DNA from: Rhipicephalus microplus
Lineage: Eukaryota; Arthropoda; Arachnida; Ixodida; Ixodidae
NCBI RefSeq assembly: GCF_043290135.1
Contig: NC_134710.1
Coordinates: 250,282,092-250,346,091, forward strand
Length of the DNA stretch: 64,000 nucleotides
Direction of reading: 5' to 3'
Below, piece after piece: positions 44,144 through 55,554 of the stretch (the first letter of the stretch is position 1; the number at the start of each line of letters is the position of its first letter). Position numbers and translations under genes: made by a program. Under the pieces are notes generated by a model, which made no database searches, had not been told where the DNA came from, and worked only from the letters and a program-made list of their open reading frames with translations.

Positions 44144-45853
44144 GGTGCGATCAAAAGTGTGCAGACCACGGGATCGCGTGGCAGAATGCATCGACGCGCC
44201 AGCTAGCGACGAGACACGACGAGAAACCTGCTGCAGGGCGCATGCGCGTCCCGTCTTATCACTTGGCTTCTCATGTCGCTCTGTTCGACGCGGTTACGGC
44301 ATCGTAGACAAAACGACAACTGGGTGTCGCTTTCTTTGCTCCATCGAATCTGTGCCATTCTTTTGCGTAGCGGTTGCAACGGGGCCGGTTCGAACGCCGG
44401 CTCGTGTTGTTATTGACACCGGCTGATCAGGATAAATTAGCATAGCGAGCATCAGACAACCTGACAAAGCCAAATGCACAAATTTTCTCAGGCCAGCTTG
44501 CCTTTGTCAGGTAATTCAAGTTGCACTTAAATGAGCTTAGTTAAGTGAAGTTAATGTAGCCGAAGTTAATCAAACGTGAATATATTCACGAAATTGAATA
44601 CCTTTACTCTCAAAAACATCCTATGCAGCAACAGATGTCTATATTAGGCCCATCGAGGCATGATTTGCATAATTCTCCGACATCGAACACGAGTACTTCG
44701 GGTGTGCTCCAATGTCACGCACATTATTCAGCAATAATCATAAATAATGTCAAGGGTATTTGGATCTATATTTAGGTAAATGAGACTCGACTCGGTCAGG
44801 AATAATCAGCATCTTGCTGAGCTAGGATTCTTGGAGCTCATGAGAATTCGACTTCAATTAGGTTAATTATTTGTTTTAACAATATGTTATTTAAAGCTTA
44901 TTATCATCCAATTGGTTTGATGATTCTAGGGCCAACTAAGCTCAATCAATTTTTTATAGTTGCCTTGGTGTTTGCCTAATTAGCTTACTTATGTATATTT
45001 AGCCTAATTATGTCACATGAAGTTCCAGCACAGAGAGTACTTTAGTTGAATTTAAGACTAATATCTAGTCATAATTAGTATTCATAATAGGTAGCGTTAA
45101 TTTGACATAAATTATCTTAATTCGTATGGAATCGGTAAATAGTAATTAGTATCTTCCTGGCCTTGACTTCTGTGCGCTCATAAGGAAGTCGACATAGATT
45201 AATTGGCCGTGATACGGTTTGCCTTGTATAGGCTAATTTTGCACGGCTAGGTTATAGATGAGCATGGTCAAATTTGCCTAATTAAGCTTGGCTATGCTTA
45301 TTTCAAAACATCTGGGCTCTTCTAAGCCTAACTTCGCTTAACATGAAAACACCAAGATGAACAGGGCTTAACTAAACCTACTTACGACTGCCTCATTTAG
45401 TTCAAAAAGTGCTCGACTACATTTATTAATTTCGGCTACATTAACTTTGACTTAACTAATCTTATTTAAGTGCAACATGGTTTAGCCCGACAAAGGCAAG
45501 CTGGCCTGAGAAAATCAAATTTTGTGCGTTTGGCTTCGTCAGGTTGTGCGATGCTCGCTATGCTTACTTATCCTAATCAACTGGTGTCAATAAAGCCGGC
45601 ACTTGAACCAGCCCCGTCGTAGCCGCTACGTAATAGAACGGCACAGATTACATGGAGCAAAGAAAGCGACACTCAGTTGTAGTTTTGGCTACGAGCGCCG
45701 TAACCGCGTTCAACAGAGCGACATGAGAAGTCAAGTGATAGGAAGGGACGCGCATGCGCCCTGCAGCAGGTGTCTCGTCGTGTCTCGTCACTAGCTGGCG
45801 CGTCGATGCACTCTGCCACGCGATCCCGTGGTCTGCACACTTTTGATCGCACC
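44144..45853. mobile_element. 1.71-kb element with very long terminal inverted repeats, nested in gypsy copy 3
   Basis: The left arm (44144-44570) starts GGTGCGATCAAAAGTGTGCA; the right arm (45424-45853) is its reverse complement with modest divergence and ends GATCGCACC. Both sides are flanked by TGTACA (44138-44143, 45854-45859), giving a 6-bp duplication. The interior of about 850 bp is AT-rich with TAATTAG-type words and no ORF. The arms read through as mirrored pseudo-frames ([18 protein letters not shown] on both strands), which misleads ORF callers. Class unknown: foldback-like, or a derivative of a 6-bp-duplication family such as Polinton. Confidence 0.85.
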
Positions 45854-45859
45854 TGTACA

Positions 45860-46772
45860 TGCCTCGCCAATAAAACTGGGAGCAAAGCCGAGCGTATGTT
45901 TTGAACATGCCCGCATGTATGCACCGAGGGTCAGCGTGGAAAGTTAAACATATTGTAGCACAAAAATGGCGAGGTATGACCAGTAACCACTTTCGGCCAT
46001 CAGGCTTGTAATTCCTGCGATAAAGGAGGCCATCGCGGACCTCAAAGTGAGCCGCTTGACGGCACAACATTCGGGAAGATGGACAAGTCGACGGATCTGA
46101 AAAGAATCGCAGAAGAGAGCTGATCCAGTCATCCTTATGTTGCTCAGATGCCATGTCACAGTTTTCTGGAAACGCAACCATTCCGTCCACGGCAGATAAA
46201 CATGCAGAGCTTTCGGAGGACACAGGTGAGCGTGATAGAGCATCGGCATCAGTGTGACGTTGGCCAGACCTGTAGACAACACGCATGTCGAACTCTTGCA
46301 ACCACAAAGCCCAGGGAGCTAAACGGCCAGAGGGGTCCTTCAACGTGGATAACCAACAAAGCGCATGGTGATCCGTGACTACGTCGAAGGGGTGACCATA
46401 TAGGTACGGTCTAAATTTACCTAGAGCCCATATAATTGCCAGACACTCCTTCTCTGTCACAGAATAGTTCTCCGCTTTGGTAAGGGTACGGCTTGTGTAT
46501 GCGACTACGTACTCCTGGAATCCGGATTTGCGCTTCGCGAGCACAGCGCCGAGTCCAACACCGCTGGCATCCATGCGTACCTCCGGCGGAGCAGTCGGGT
46601 CGAAGTGACGCAAGATTGGCGGCGAAGTTAACAGGCGGGGCAACTTTTCGAAAGCATCGTCGCAGGCGGGTGACCAAGCGTAACTTTTTGAGTCACGTAG
46701 AAGTTCAGTCAAGGGGGCGGTAAATTCCGAATAAAGCGGCGGAAATACGAGCAGAGGCCAAGAAAGCTGCAC
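45860..46772 (-). pseudogene. RNase H and integrase N-terminal domain, gypsy copy 3
   Basis: The minus-strand frame begins near the end of RT ([24 protein letters not shown]) and carries RNase H blocks [42 protein letters not shown] and [15 protein letters not shown]. It runs into the integrase zinc-binding region ([26 protein letters not shown]), where the inserted element cuts it at 45859. The tail of this frame beyond 45859 is inverted-repeat sequence, not integrase. Confidence 0.85.
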
Positions 46773-47245
46773 AGATCCTTCAGAGACGCAGGTTTAGGGA
46801 ACTCTGCAACTGCCCGAAGCTTGGCGGTGTCAGAAAGAATACCCTCTTTAGATACAACATGACCTAGGATGGTGAGCTGACTTGAGCCGAAGCGGCATTT
46901 CTTCAGGTTGAGTTGAAGGCCGGCGTCAGTTAGGCACTGCAGCACTTTATCTAGCCTGCGGAGATGCGTTGGAAAATCTGGTGAAAATATAACCACGTCA
47001 TCTAAGTAGCACAGGCATGTTTTCCACTTCAGGCCACGCAAAAGATTGTCCATCATCTGCTCGAATGTTGCGGGTGCATTGCAAAGACCCAAAGGCATGA
47101 CACAGAATTCGTAAAGGCCATCAGGTGTGACAAAGGCAGCCTTAGGCTGATTTTCAGGTGCCAAAGGGACTTGCCAGTAGCCACTCCGAATGTCAACAGA
47201 ACAGAAGAACTCCGCACCTTGGAGGCAGTCAAGGAAATTGTCGAT
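46709..47245 (-). pseudogene. reverse transcriptase core, gypsy copy 3
   Basis: Blocks AAFVTPDGLYEFCVMPLGLCNAPATF, CLCYLDDVVIFSP (intact YLDD) and LTILGHVVSKEGI are in the 151-aa frame; the YFRRFI connection follows. A stop at about 47245 separates it from the N-terminal RT part. The FFCSVDIRSGYWQ block lies between, in another frame (47165-47220). Confidence 0.82.
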
Positions 47246-48319
47246 TCACGGGAAGGGGTAAACGTCCTTTTGAGTTATTTTGCTAAGACGACGGTAGTCA
47301 ACACAGAAGCGAGTTGAACCATCCTTCTTAACGAAAACGACTGGAGATGCCCAAGGGCTATTTGAAGGCTGGATGACGCCACGCTTGAGCATGTCAGCTA
47401 CTTGGTCATCTATAACCTGGTGCTCGGCTGTGGACACGCGATAGGGTCTTTGACGCAATGGCGCATTGGTACCCGTGTTGATGCAGTCACACAGAGCTGA
47501 TGTGCGGCCGAGGGGAGTATGCTGGCAGTCAAAGGAAGAACGGAACTTGTTCAGCAGTTGTAGAAGCTGAGCACATTGCGAAACGGTTAACGTGTCGGCG
47601 ATGGAGCTGCTCAGTACGTCAGGTCTAGTAGTCTGCGGCGAAGAGGCACAGGTCACTTCGGCGACTTCGTGTTCGGCGGAAGGACCAGGCGGCATGTCGA
47701 TAATTGCAGAAGGGTCGAGTCTGTAAGCACGTCCGACGCACTCACCACGAAGTAGTGTTACAGGACATGACAAGAGGTTCGAGATGAGCAGTCTACTAAC
47801 GCCGTCATGAAGTTCTAGAAGGGCATAAGGTAGCGGCGAACACTTGCGACGAACGAAAAGAGCAGATGGCGTGAAAAGGGCACTAGACTCGGTGAGCGAG
47901 TTGCAAGACACCATGATAAGGGCAAAAGAGTGCGGCGGTATGATGACGTCTTCAGCAACAAATAGTTTGTGCCCCGTTTCATGAGCATCATATAATGAAG
48001 CGTCGTCAAACACTTCAAATGCCACCTCAGCGCGAGAGCAGTCGATGACGGCCTTATTAGCGGAGAGAAAATTCCAGCCCAAAATGAGGTCATGGGAGCA
48101 GGAATCTAACACTAGCAATTCAACGACATAAATAAGGCCATCAATCGCGATGCGAGCAGTACAGGCAGCGGCCGGTGTGACATGATCTGCGCTGGCTGTA
48201 CGAAATGATATACTTGCTAATGGCGTCATAACTTTTTTGAGCAAGCGGCAGAGTCTAGCACTCATCACTGAAACCGCGGCCCCAATGTCGACAAGAGCGA
48301 GTGCAGCGACGCCGTCCAC
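47246..48319 (-). pseudogene. protease and RT N-terminal part, gypsy copy 3
   Basis: A 357-aa frame. [14 protein letters not shown] near the start is the protease active site with DTG changed to DIG (48281-48289). [10 protein letters not shown] follows, the usual second protease block. The rest includes a spacer and the start of [31 protein letters not shown] and [22 protein letters not shown], then stop. It resembles copy 1 and copy 2 in layout. Confidence 0.82.
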
Positions 48320-48405
48320 ATGTACGTCCAGAACATTCGTTGGTGAAGTGAGAGGTCCTAATCTTTTCGCGGGCGACGCAGTTCCTGCCTCTGGAACTGC
48401 GGCAA

Positions 48406-49691
48406 TTAGTTTTCCCGTTCCGGCAATGGACGACGATGCATCGGCGATGGTGAGCGGCGTCGAGGTGATGGCAAGCGACGGTTAACAGGAGGGCGGTGGT
48501 CGGCGTACGATGACGTCTGGTCGGGGGGCTGAGAGCCTGTGAATGAAGGGTGCGGTGACACATAAAGGGCAGGTTCGAAGCTCCGGCCATAGCTCTGGCG
48601 GTAGAAGGAAAGCGCCGACGGCAGTATCGCGCTATGTGGCCAGGTAGCCCACAGGCAAAGCATATTGGGCGATTGTCGAGTGTACGCCATTGTCCGCTAC
48701 TCTGGACGGACCTTGGCTGAGTGAACCGAGGAGTGGGTCGCAGCGGCACGGCTGAAGGTAGCGACGTAAAAGTCTAAAGAGGTGGTCTAGCCGCCACTTC
48801 AGCATAGCTTAGAGGTGCATTTACCTTGGCACAGGCAACAGGGCTTGGCAATAGTGAAGTGTCATGGGCAGATGGCAGAGCCGCGCAAACTTGCTGCTGG
48901 ATTACCTGGCTAATGTTTGCTGGCAGAGGTTACGGTGGTTGGTCGGCTGTTGATAGCAGCGATAGCTGACGAGCGACCTCGGCACGAACAAACTTCTTGA
49001 TCTGCGACAGCGACTGAAGGTCAGATGTGGTGTTCAGGCATGAGAGGTTGTCATCCGAGACGTTAGGGCGTCGCGTGAGAAGACGCTGTCGTCGCAGCTC
49101 GTCGAAACGCTGACACAACTCGATGACCTCAGAGACAGTGAGACAGGGTTCTTCGAGAGCAGCATTTGAAAGGCGTCGTCGGAAATTTCCTCATGATATG
49201 TCGTACCTTGTCAGTTTCTGCCATTGTCGGGTCAACACGCCGGCAGAGGTCGAGGATGTCCTCTATGTAGCTGGTGAATGTCTCACCAGTTTGTTGGGAC
49301 CGGCCTCGTAGGCGTTGTTCAGCGCGAATTTCGCGCACACCGGGGCGTCCAAAAACATCTGCGATGCAGGTTTTGAAGGTCGTCCAAGTGGGGATATCTG
49401 CCTCATGGTTCCTGTACCACAGCTTGGCAACATCCGTTAAATAAAATATCACGGTACCAAGCTTTGTGGGATCGTCCCATTTGTTAGTAGCGCTGGCTCG
49501 TTCATAAGATTCCAGCCAATCCTCAATGTCTTCTTCGTCGGTGCCGCTGAAGACGTCGGTTCTCGCAAGAGCTGGGCACCGGGACAGCTCCTGCATGGCG
49601 AAGCCAATGGGAGTGTGAAGACAGCGTCGTCAAGCATAACGGACGGCAGCTTTCGGCTACGCAGTTCCAGGACTAGGGAAGACCGCAGCAC
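48406..49691 (-). pseudogene. gag, gypsy copy 3
   Basis: Minus-strand pieces: the capsid-like core (DVFSGTDEEDIEDWLESYERA, VIFYLTDVAKLWYRNHE, ETFTSYIEDILDLCRRVDP; 49129-49596), the C-terminal helical part (CQRFDELRRQRLL, KKFVRAEVARQLS; 48930-49118) and the zinc knuckle (ICFACGLPGHIARYC; near 48640-48690). Frameshifts separate all three. The core is clearly related to the gag of copy 2 (12945-13472). Confidence 0.82.
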
Positions 49692-49713
49692 TCTCCACCA
49701 AAATATAATGTAA

Positions 49714-49867
49714 ACGCAAGGTCAAAAGCGGTATCAGCGTCGGTACAGAAGCAGCAAGAGCTGGCCGGGTGGACGGGCAGCGTCGCAGCAGCAACCAGGC
49801 AGTCTTGGCTCGTGCCTCGCGCCAACAATCGATGTCGCTGCAGTAGTGGGCATTCCTCTTCACTACA
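49714..49867 (-). repeat. 5' LTR, gypsy copy 3
   Basis: Homologous to 42965-43129. On the minus strand it is followed, after about 15 bp, by TTTGGTGGAGAGTGCTGCGG, similar to the post-LTR primer-binding region of copy 2 (GTGGTGGACGGTGCT). Confidence 0.8.
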
Positions 49868-49915
49868 GGTGTTTCAGCAAGCATTTCCAGATGTAATTTG
49901 ACAGTTTCTGTTTAA

Positions 49916-51859
49916 GGGGGGACACGGGTCTTAAAAGGCCAAAAACCACGAAAAAACAGACTTTTTGAAGTTGACATTTTCGGAATCTGCAACTATTTTT
50001 GCACTTATATGAGAAGTTTCAAGCTTCTCGCATCATTATTTCTGGCACAAAATCAATTTATAACACCCCTGTGAGAAGAATCTGAGAACAAATAGACACT
50101 AAAGTCGCGCTTTTTCCATGCCGAACCGTTGCCGTTACAAACGAGCTATCGTGGTCATCTTGGTCTTGTTTGAAAGGGTCGTTCTTCCATCTTCAATTTC
50201 CCGCCACATTTGGCTCACTTTGATTATTGGTTTTTCAGCAAAAACGCGTCATCGAGAAGCACCACCAGGCGATTCTATTGACTGCTTGGGGCACATGACA
50301 AAACTTAGACACCCGATTGGTCAAGTGGCGTTTCCGGCGTCTGCTTTTTCATCGTGACGCGCACAGACATGTGCCATTTTGTCATGGTGCTGTCAATTGC
50401 CTGCCGCAGTAAAAAAGTTCCTCGCCGCACTAATTCGTGAAGCAGGCGTGGCGATCGTTCGTTCACTGTGAACTTCAGAAAGAGCCCTGCTATCACTCAG
50501 GACAGGGAGGATAGCAAACTCGCGCCGTTCAACGGCGGTCGCTGAGTCACCCGTGAAGGCCCAACTCACGTACGAGCCCGTCGGTTGTCGACAACGTCGC
50601 TGAAAGCGGCAGTGTTTTGGAGCTTCAACAGTTAGAGGACGGCAAGTAAAAAGCAGAAGTGTAGCTACGAGAGATAGCAATCTTTGCAATGACGAAACGG
50701 AAGTGCAGTTTTATCGCTAAACGCGCCGATGCCGCGAGTTCCCCTCATCTGACATGAAGTGCGTGACGGGTCGTCAGAGTGGAGTTCGCCCCGCGTCGGC
50801 AAACAGAAAATCAATCCGTTTAAGGTGAACGTACTCGCCGACCGCGCAATGAAGGCTACTGGCAACAGGTAAAGTGCTTGTAACAACGCATCCGCAACGA
50901 TGAACATATTGCGCCACGGCCTCCACTCGAAAGTGTGGCAATCTTACATGAAAAGAAAACTAACACCTCGCTGCTCTTAGAGCCCTGAAATTGATGAGCG
51001 AGTGCACGAGTTCGGTCTGCGACATCAACAGCTCAATCTAGACAAGCCGGAAAAGCGCTTTATTATACGACGGATCACGGATTACGTGCGCACATTCGTC
51101 GCACATAGGCGTCGCCTAACTGGTAAGCGGCCTAGTCAGCAGACGATCCCGAGGCGACCGTATCAGCTCGCAAGTGTGCCTCTGCGGAAAAAATGCAGCG
51201 GGCATTGAAAAAACGCCATTTAGGTGATGCAAAACATAAGGATTACAAGCCTGGTACCTACTGAGAAAGCTGAATTTGCAAATCATTGTAAATAAACAGC
51301 TTTTCCATGCTACTGTCTGCCCAAAATGAACTTGTGTTTTTGGATGATTTCTCAGGATTCAAATTTTGCTGCAGTTGCAAACTTGTCTAAAAGGTATCTC
51401 TGCCTCCAGAGCAGCTAGAGCTGCCATTTTTATTGTGATATGTAGCTGTATCTTTAGTTTACACAATGGTAGGTGTGACTTTTTGATTGAGATCTTCAAA
51501 AAGTTTCATTTTTTGCCAGAAATTGGAGCATAAAGTGGGTGTGTCTCCAACACTGAAATGCAAGGTGCGACAAACCTTGCTAAAATTATAAATTACAAAA
51601 AAAAAACACTCCTACCGTGGTGTAGCTTATATTCATTAGTACACAGGCATGCGCCAATAGTAGCTCTGCAATACAAATTTCTCTTGAAATTTACCGACAA
51701 ACAAAAGGTAATTATTTTAGGATATCTCAAAAACTAATTGGTTTAAAGGAACAGTAATTACATTTTTGAAATCAGCATCAAAAACTCAATCACACTGTGA
51801 ATTTTCTTTATAAACACATGAAAATACCTGGCACTTCATCTCAAGTACAGTGTCCCCCT
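49916..51859. mobile_element. TTAA-flanked element with GGGGGACAC termini
   Basis: TTAA at 49912-49915 precedes GGGGGGACACGGGTCTTAAAA, and AGTGTCCCCCT precedes TTAA at 51860-51863. The terminal motif resembles the GGGGAGACGCGGGTCGAAAA end of 56364-59379. The interior has no transposase similarity that I can see; one plus-strand frame (51002-51208, DKPEKRFIIRRITDYVRTFV) is conserved-looking but unrecognised. It interrupts repeat R1 copy b. Confidence 0.7.
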
Positions 51860-52330
51860 TTAATGCACATATTCGAAGCAGTCTGAGAACCACGTGAATT
51901 TCTGCAATAGTGCTTTCTTTTGTTAGAGCCCTCCCCGCTTTGTGTTAATTTCGTTGCCAATGCAGGTCCTTGGACGCTGAATTTTTAGAGGCGATGCTCT
52001 TTATGATCTAAGGCAGTCTATTACTCTGGTGTACCCAGCACAGCATATCCACAGACAGACGCTTCGCCTCACTCATTATCATTCACTCCATGGAAATGCT
52101 GTCATTTTTTTACCGTTCGGGTATTTAAATGGTTGTAAGCACCACGCATCGCATGCTTTGATTCTTGGACACATGAGGCTGCATACTCAACATAATTTGT
52201 GCAACTGCGACTCTTGAAAGAGGTTGTTTTGGTTATAGTGCAGTACCACGTTTAGTGAAGATATTCCTGACTGTTGCGACTTACGTTATAAAGCGATCTA
52301 TACTATACATGGTCACTCTCGAAAGGTTTT

Positions 52331-53633
52331 CGCTATCGCCACCATGGTCTCTATGATTGGAGGGCACATGCGATAACACTGTGCCCCCCCCCCCCCCCCC
52401 CCTGTGTTAAGCCTGCTGTCAAATGCTCAAGCAGGGAAGAAACACTCCACCTGTCTTGAAAGAGCATGAAAAAACGTGAGGGTGGAGGGGGGTCACTTGA
52501 GTAGCAACAATGATGATCATTTATTTTTACGGAACTGTTGTGATCGTGGCGCGCGTGCTATCTCTGAGAGCATCGAAGTTCTCTTAATGTGAAGAGACTG
52601 TGTGAAAGAGAACTCTCTAAAGCAGCCGTATTTTCTAACACCAGCATTTTGGAGAGTTACATGATATCAGATCCAAAAGAGTCGTCTGCCAGCCTTACTT
52701 TGTATAACATTACAATATTTTGTCGGGCGATCATCCCAAAGGCTAACGAACTCGTGGCACAGTGCAATATGGCGTAGTGTGTGACATTACTGTCACCATG
52801 GTCTTGGACAGTTTCGACCAGCGCCTAATCTGAAATTTCCTTGGTAGTGACAGGACATTAGATTAGGCGCTTTTTTTTATTTTGTCCACATCAAAAAAAA
52901 AAATTTCAAGAATTCAAAGCTGAAAGTCGTCATGGGCCACTGCATGCAAGTGGAGTGAAAAGACGCAAACGCGAGCACGGCGTTGAAAATGAAGAGCAAA
53001 CGACACCGACATCATGTAATATTATTTTGTAAAGTGCTTTCCATATGCAGTACAGCCCCACATATATGACGTGAACCTGAAGTGTAACGACGCAAAGCAA
53101 GTTTTTTTTTGTGGCATCACCTAGTGCCAATTTAACAAACTGCAGTTCAGAGACTTCTGCAGCTATCAAAGAGTGAAACTACCAATGCAAAAGCTTTTTT
53201 TTTTTTGTTTTTGGTGTGAAGGGAAGAAGAGAACACATTTGCACATGCGCGCGCAAGGGCAAGAACAGTCACAACACCGTCTCAAAGGGCGCCGCAGGCT
53301 TGTCTGCTCACCTTGCGCACACCTGCATGCAATATCGAGCGCTCGCTATCGTATTGCTGCCACTGCTTCGCGCTTCATCAGTGTAAGGGAAAACCGTGGA
53401 AGATGCATGCTCGTGCCTAATTGACAAAATTGGGGGTTAAATTCCTAGGTTATCCATGGTGAAATTTCGTTGCATCAAGGGTGTCTCCCGCCATTTTGTT
53501 ACATAGAGGTCGCAAATACATGTGCTATGGAGTAACAGCAGGAAATAGAAAAACTTCGTAATATCAATTCATTATATGAAGGTTTGTTTTAGGCAGGTTC
53601 TCAAGGTTCAAAAGAGTAGTACTTCTCACTTAC
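52331..53633. other. UBR4 intron; C19 tract and small palindrome
   Basis: A run of 19 C (52384-52402) reads as G19 in the UBR4 pre-mRNA. GCGCCTAATCT (52822) and AGATTAGGCGC (52861) form a short inverted repeat. No gene. Confidence 0.6.
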
Positions 53634-53806
53634 CTGAAGGCCGCACAGTAGCCAGTTCCTCAATTGACTTGTCCTTGTTGCGTTTAGTGGTGGGTGGGTC
53701 TGGTTTTATAATTGCTTGAAGTATTTTGAGACAAGGCAGTGTGATGCTCTCCAACACAATGGGGCTTTGGGAACTGATGCCCATCAAAAACAATCGCACC
53801 ACACAC
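53634..53806 (-). CDS. UBR4: UBR4 exon 1 of those visible (internal exon)
   Basis: 173 nt. One base completes the codon of an unseen upstream exon. It then encodes CVVRLFLMGISSQSPIVLESITLPCLKILQAIIKPDPPTTKRNKDKSIEELATVRPS and ends with a G that pairs with GC of the next exon. Acceptor TATATTGCAG, donor GTAAGTGAGA (near-consensus). The RLFLMG block, the LPCLxILQ..IKP helix, the KSKD-type basic linker and the IEALTTVKP block match UBR4. The intron to the next exon is 16,665 bp and contains gypsy copy 3. The exon is too short and phase-shifted to be a clean ORF. Confidence 0.88.
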
Positions 53807-55554
53807 CTGCAATATAGAATAAATATTTACATTGACACAAAGCTTACCATGCGATTGCAGCAGTTAATACCCAATTTTCAGAAGCAAAAATTTTTTTATC
53901 TCTCTCAAGTATCACATTTCAAGGTGCACCTCTAGCTATATTGTAGGTTTTTACTACTACGGTTGAGTAGATATATAATAAATTATTGTTAACATCGAAC
54001 AGTTTTAACGTCTTCTGTAAATTACATGCAAAGGATAGACTTGGCTTGCGTGAGTTCGCTTCGAATCGAATTTAAGTTATTGAAAATTTCAAATTATTCG
54101 AAACAAACGAATAGGTGCATATTATTTCCACTTGTAATGATCTGTGGGTGGTTTCACAGCAGTGAAAGGGTGCTAAGCCGTGAAAGCACCTATCCAAGCT
54201 TACTAGTCTGCATGTAAATGTGGTTTCATTGCAGTGTAGTGATGCTAAGCAGCCAAAGCATATTCAGGAGAAATCCACACTGCAGCGATGCCCCATTTCA
54301 AGGTTTCTGTTTTTTTGTTTATATTATTTTTTAGTTTAAAAGCTTGTTGCACCAACTTATATGCTCTAAGTATAGCAAATTTTAAAACATAGCATATATT
54401 ACTGGCTATCACTAGGACTGTACCGTAAGTCAAATCCTGCTACTATTCAAAGTAGTTACCACTTTCTTTGATGAAAAAAAAAAGGCCTTTGCACAGGCCT
54501 TGTCTCAATTAAAAAAATATATATTGTGCAGGTTATTTTGGTCATGACAAATATGCCCCCCACCCCTTTTTGATAATGAGCGATATATATACTATTGAAC
54601 TCGATTCGAAATTATTCAACCAAAATCACTATTCGCTTCGAACTTGCTTCGACCCGAAAATTCACTATTCGCACAAGCCTAGTATAGACATGTTCTACGT
54701 GTATTTATACGATTTCTCATTCAATGTAAAGACCAGAAAAATATGTTCCATGTAACAAGGGTTCCATTTACTGAAAGATAAGCAAGGGTACAGAACTCCA
54801 AGTACAAAATCGATCACAATAGTGACACTTGCTCCATTTGTAAGGTGCACTGCAGCAAGCTTTTTAAAGGTCTCGTTTGATGCGCGAAGTGACCTACTGG
54901 TGGGTCATGGCATCTAACAACAGAAAAAATTTCTCCTGATTATTTATAATCTCTTGAAACAAAAATCGTATCTCTGCATTCATGTTTGATAAAGTTATCA
55001 TATCAGTAAGCAGATGCATGCTCCTAACATCACAACCGCATAGGAGGAGCACAGGCTGTGAACCATCAGTGACCCAGACCGCAGTGCTTGTGTTGACTCT
55101 TTCGTTACCGTGCGAAAATGCTTATATTTTATACGTCTCGGGAAGATCGATTTTAACAGTTTGAAAAGTACTCCAGCCTGCACCGCAGCATACGAAATTT
55201 TGCATAATGAAATGCTCTTTTAAAAAATTATATGTTGTACAACAACAAAAATATATTGGAATGAATTAAAATGGACAAGTGTGTAATTTTTTATTGTCAG
55301 CTAGTCAACAGTGCAGTAAAAAACACTATAAATGCAAAAAAATTCAAAAGAAAAAAAATATTGAATATGCATTTTCAAGATAAGTTACCCGTAGAAAAAT
55401 AATGGATGTTGTACAAAATGTATCTATTCACATAGACAAAAAAAGCAGGACAGAGGTGCTACTTCATTGCTCTTGCCATGCAATGAAGCATTGCTTGGTT
55501 TTACAAGAGACACAAGTACACTAGTACACTTTTTCAGTAACTGAACACGAAAGT
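53807..55554. other. UBR4 intron with a possible MITE
   Basis: TTCGCTTCGAATCGAA and nearby TTATTCGAA words at 54056-54105 recur in inverted order at 54600-54650, and GGCTTGCG (54043) is mirrored by CGCACAAGCC (54671). This suggests a MITE of about 640 bp (54040-54682). Low complexity makes this uncertain. No gene. Confidence 0.35.

Larger units (their letters stand above)
42965..49867 (-). mobile_element. Ty3/gypsy retrotransposon, minus strand (copy 3), with nested element
   Basis: LTRs at both ends and gag-protease-RT-RNase H-integrase in order on the minus strand. GGTGT on both sides (42960-42964 and 49868-49872) is a plausible 5-bp target duplication; the LTR edge is ambiguous by about 3 bp. 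A 1,710-bp long-inverted-repeat element interrupts the integrase part. The element splits repeat R1 and lies in the same orientation as UBR4, in its 16.7-kb intron. Confidence 0.88.
42231..52330. repeat. Repeat R1, copy b, split by two later insertions
   Basis: Three separated pieces align in order to R1 copy a: 42240-42959 (for example CTTCATGTCTTG, ACATGCCAAA-GGCAGGCTAG-CCTAATC, TTGCATTTCAGTAG), 49873-49911 (GATGTAATTTGACAGTTTCTGT) and 51864-52300 (GCATCGCATGCTT-GATTCT, GTGCAACTGC). The gaps are exactly a gypsy element (42965-49867) and a TTAA element (49916-51859). Only those pieces are R1; the rest of the interval is inserted DNA. Confidence 0.7.

Noticed and set aside
43989..44426. 145-aa plus-strand ORF with Cys/Arg-rich sequence
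   Set aside because: Much of it reads the left inverted arm of the 1.71-kb element and the rest is antisense to gypsy integrase; the same peptide appears from the other arm on the minus strand, which marks it as an artefact of the inverted repeat.
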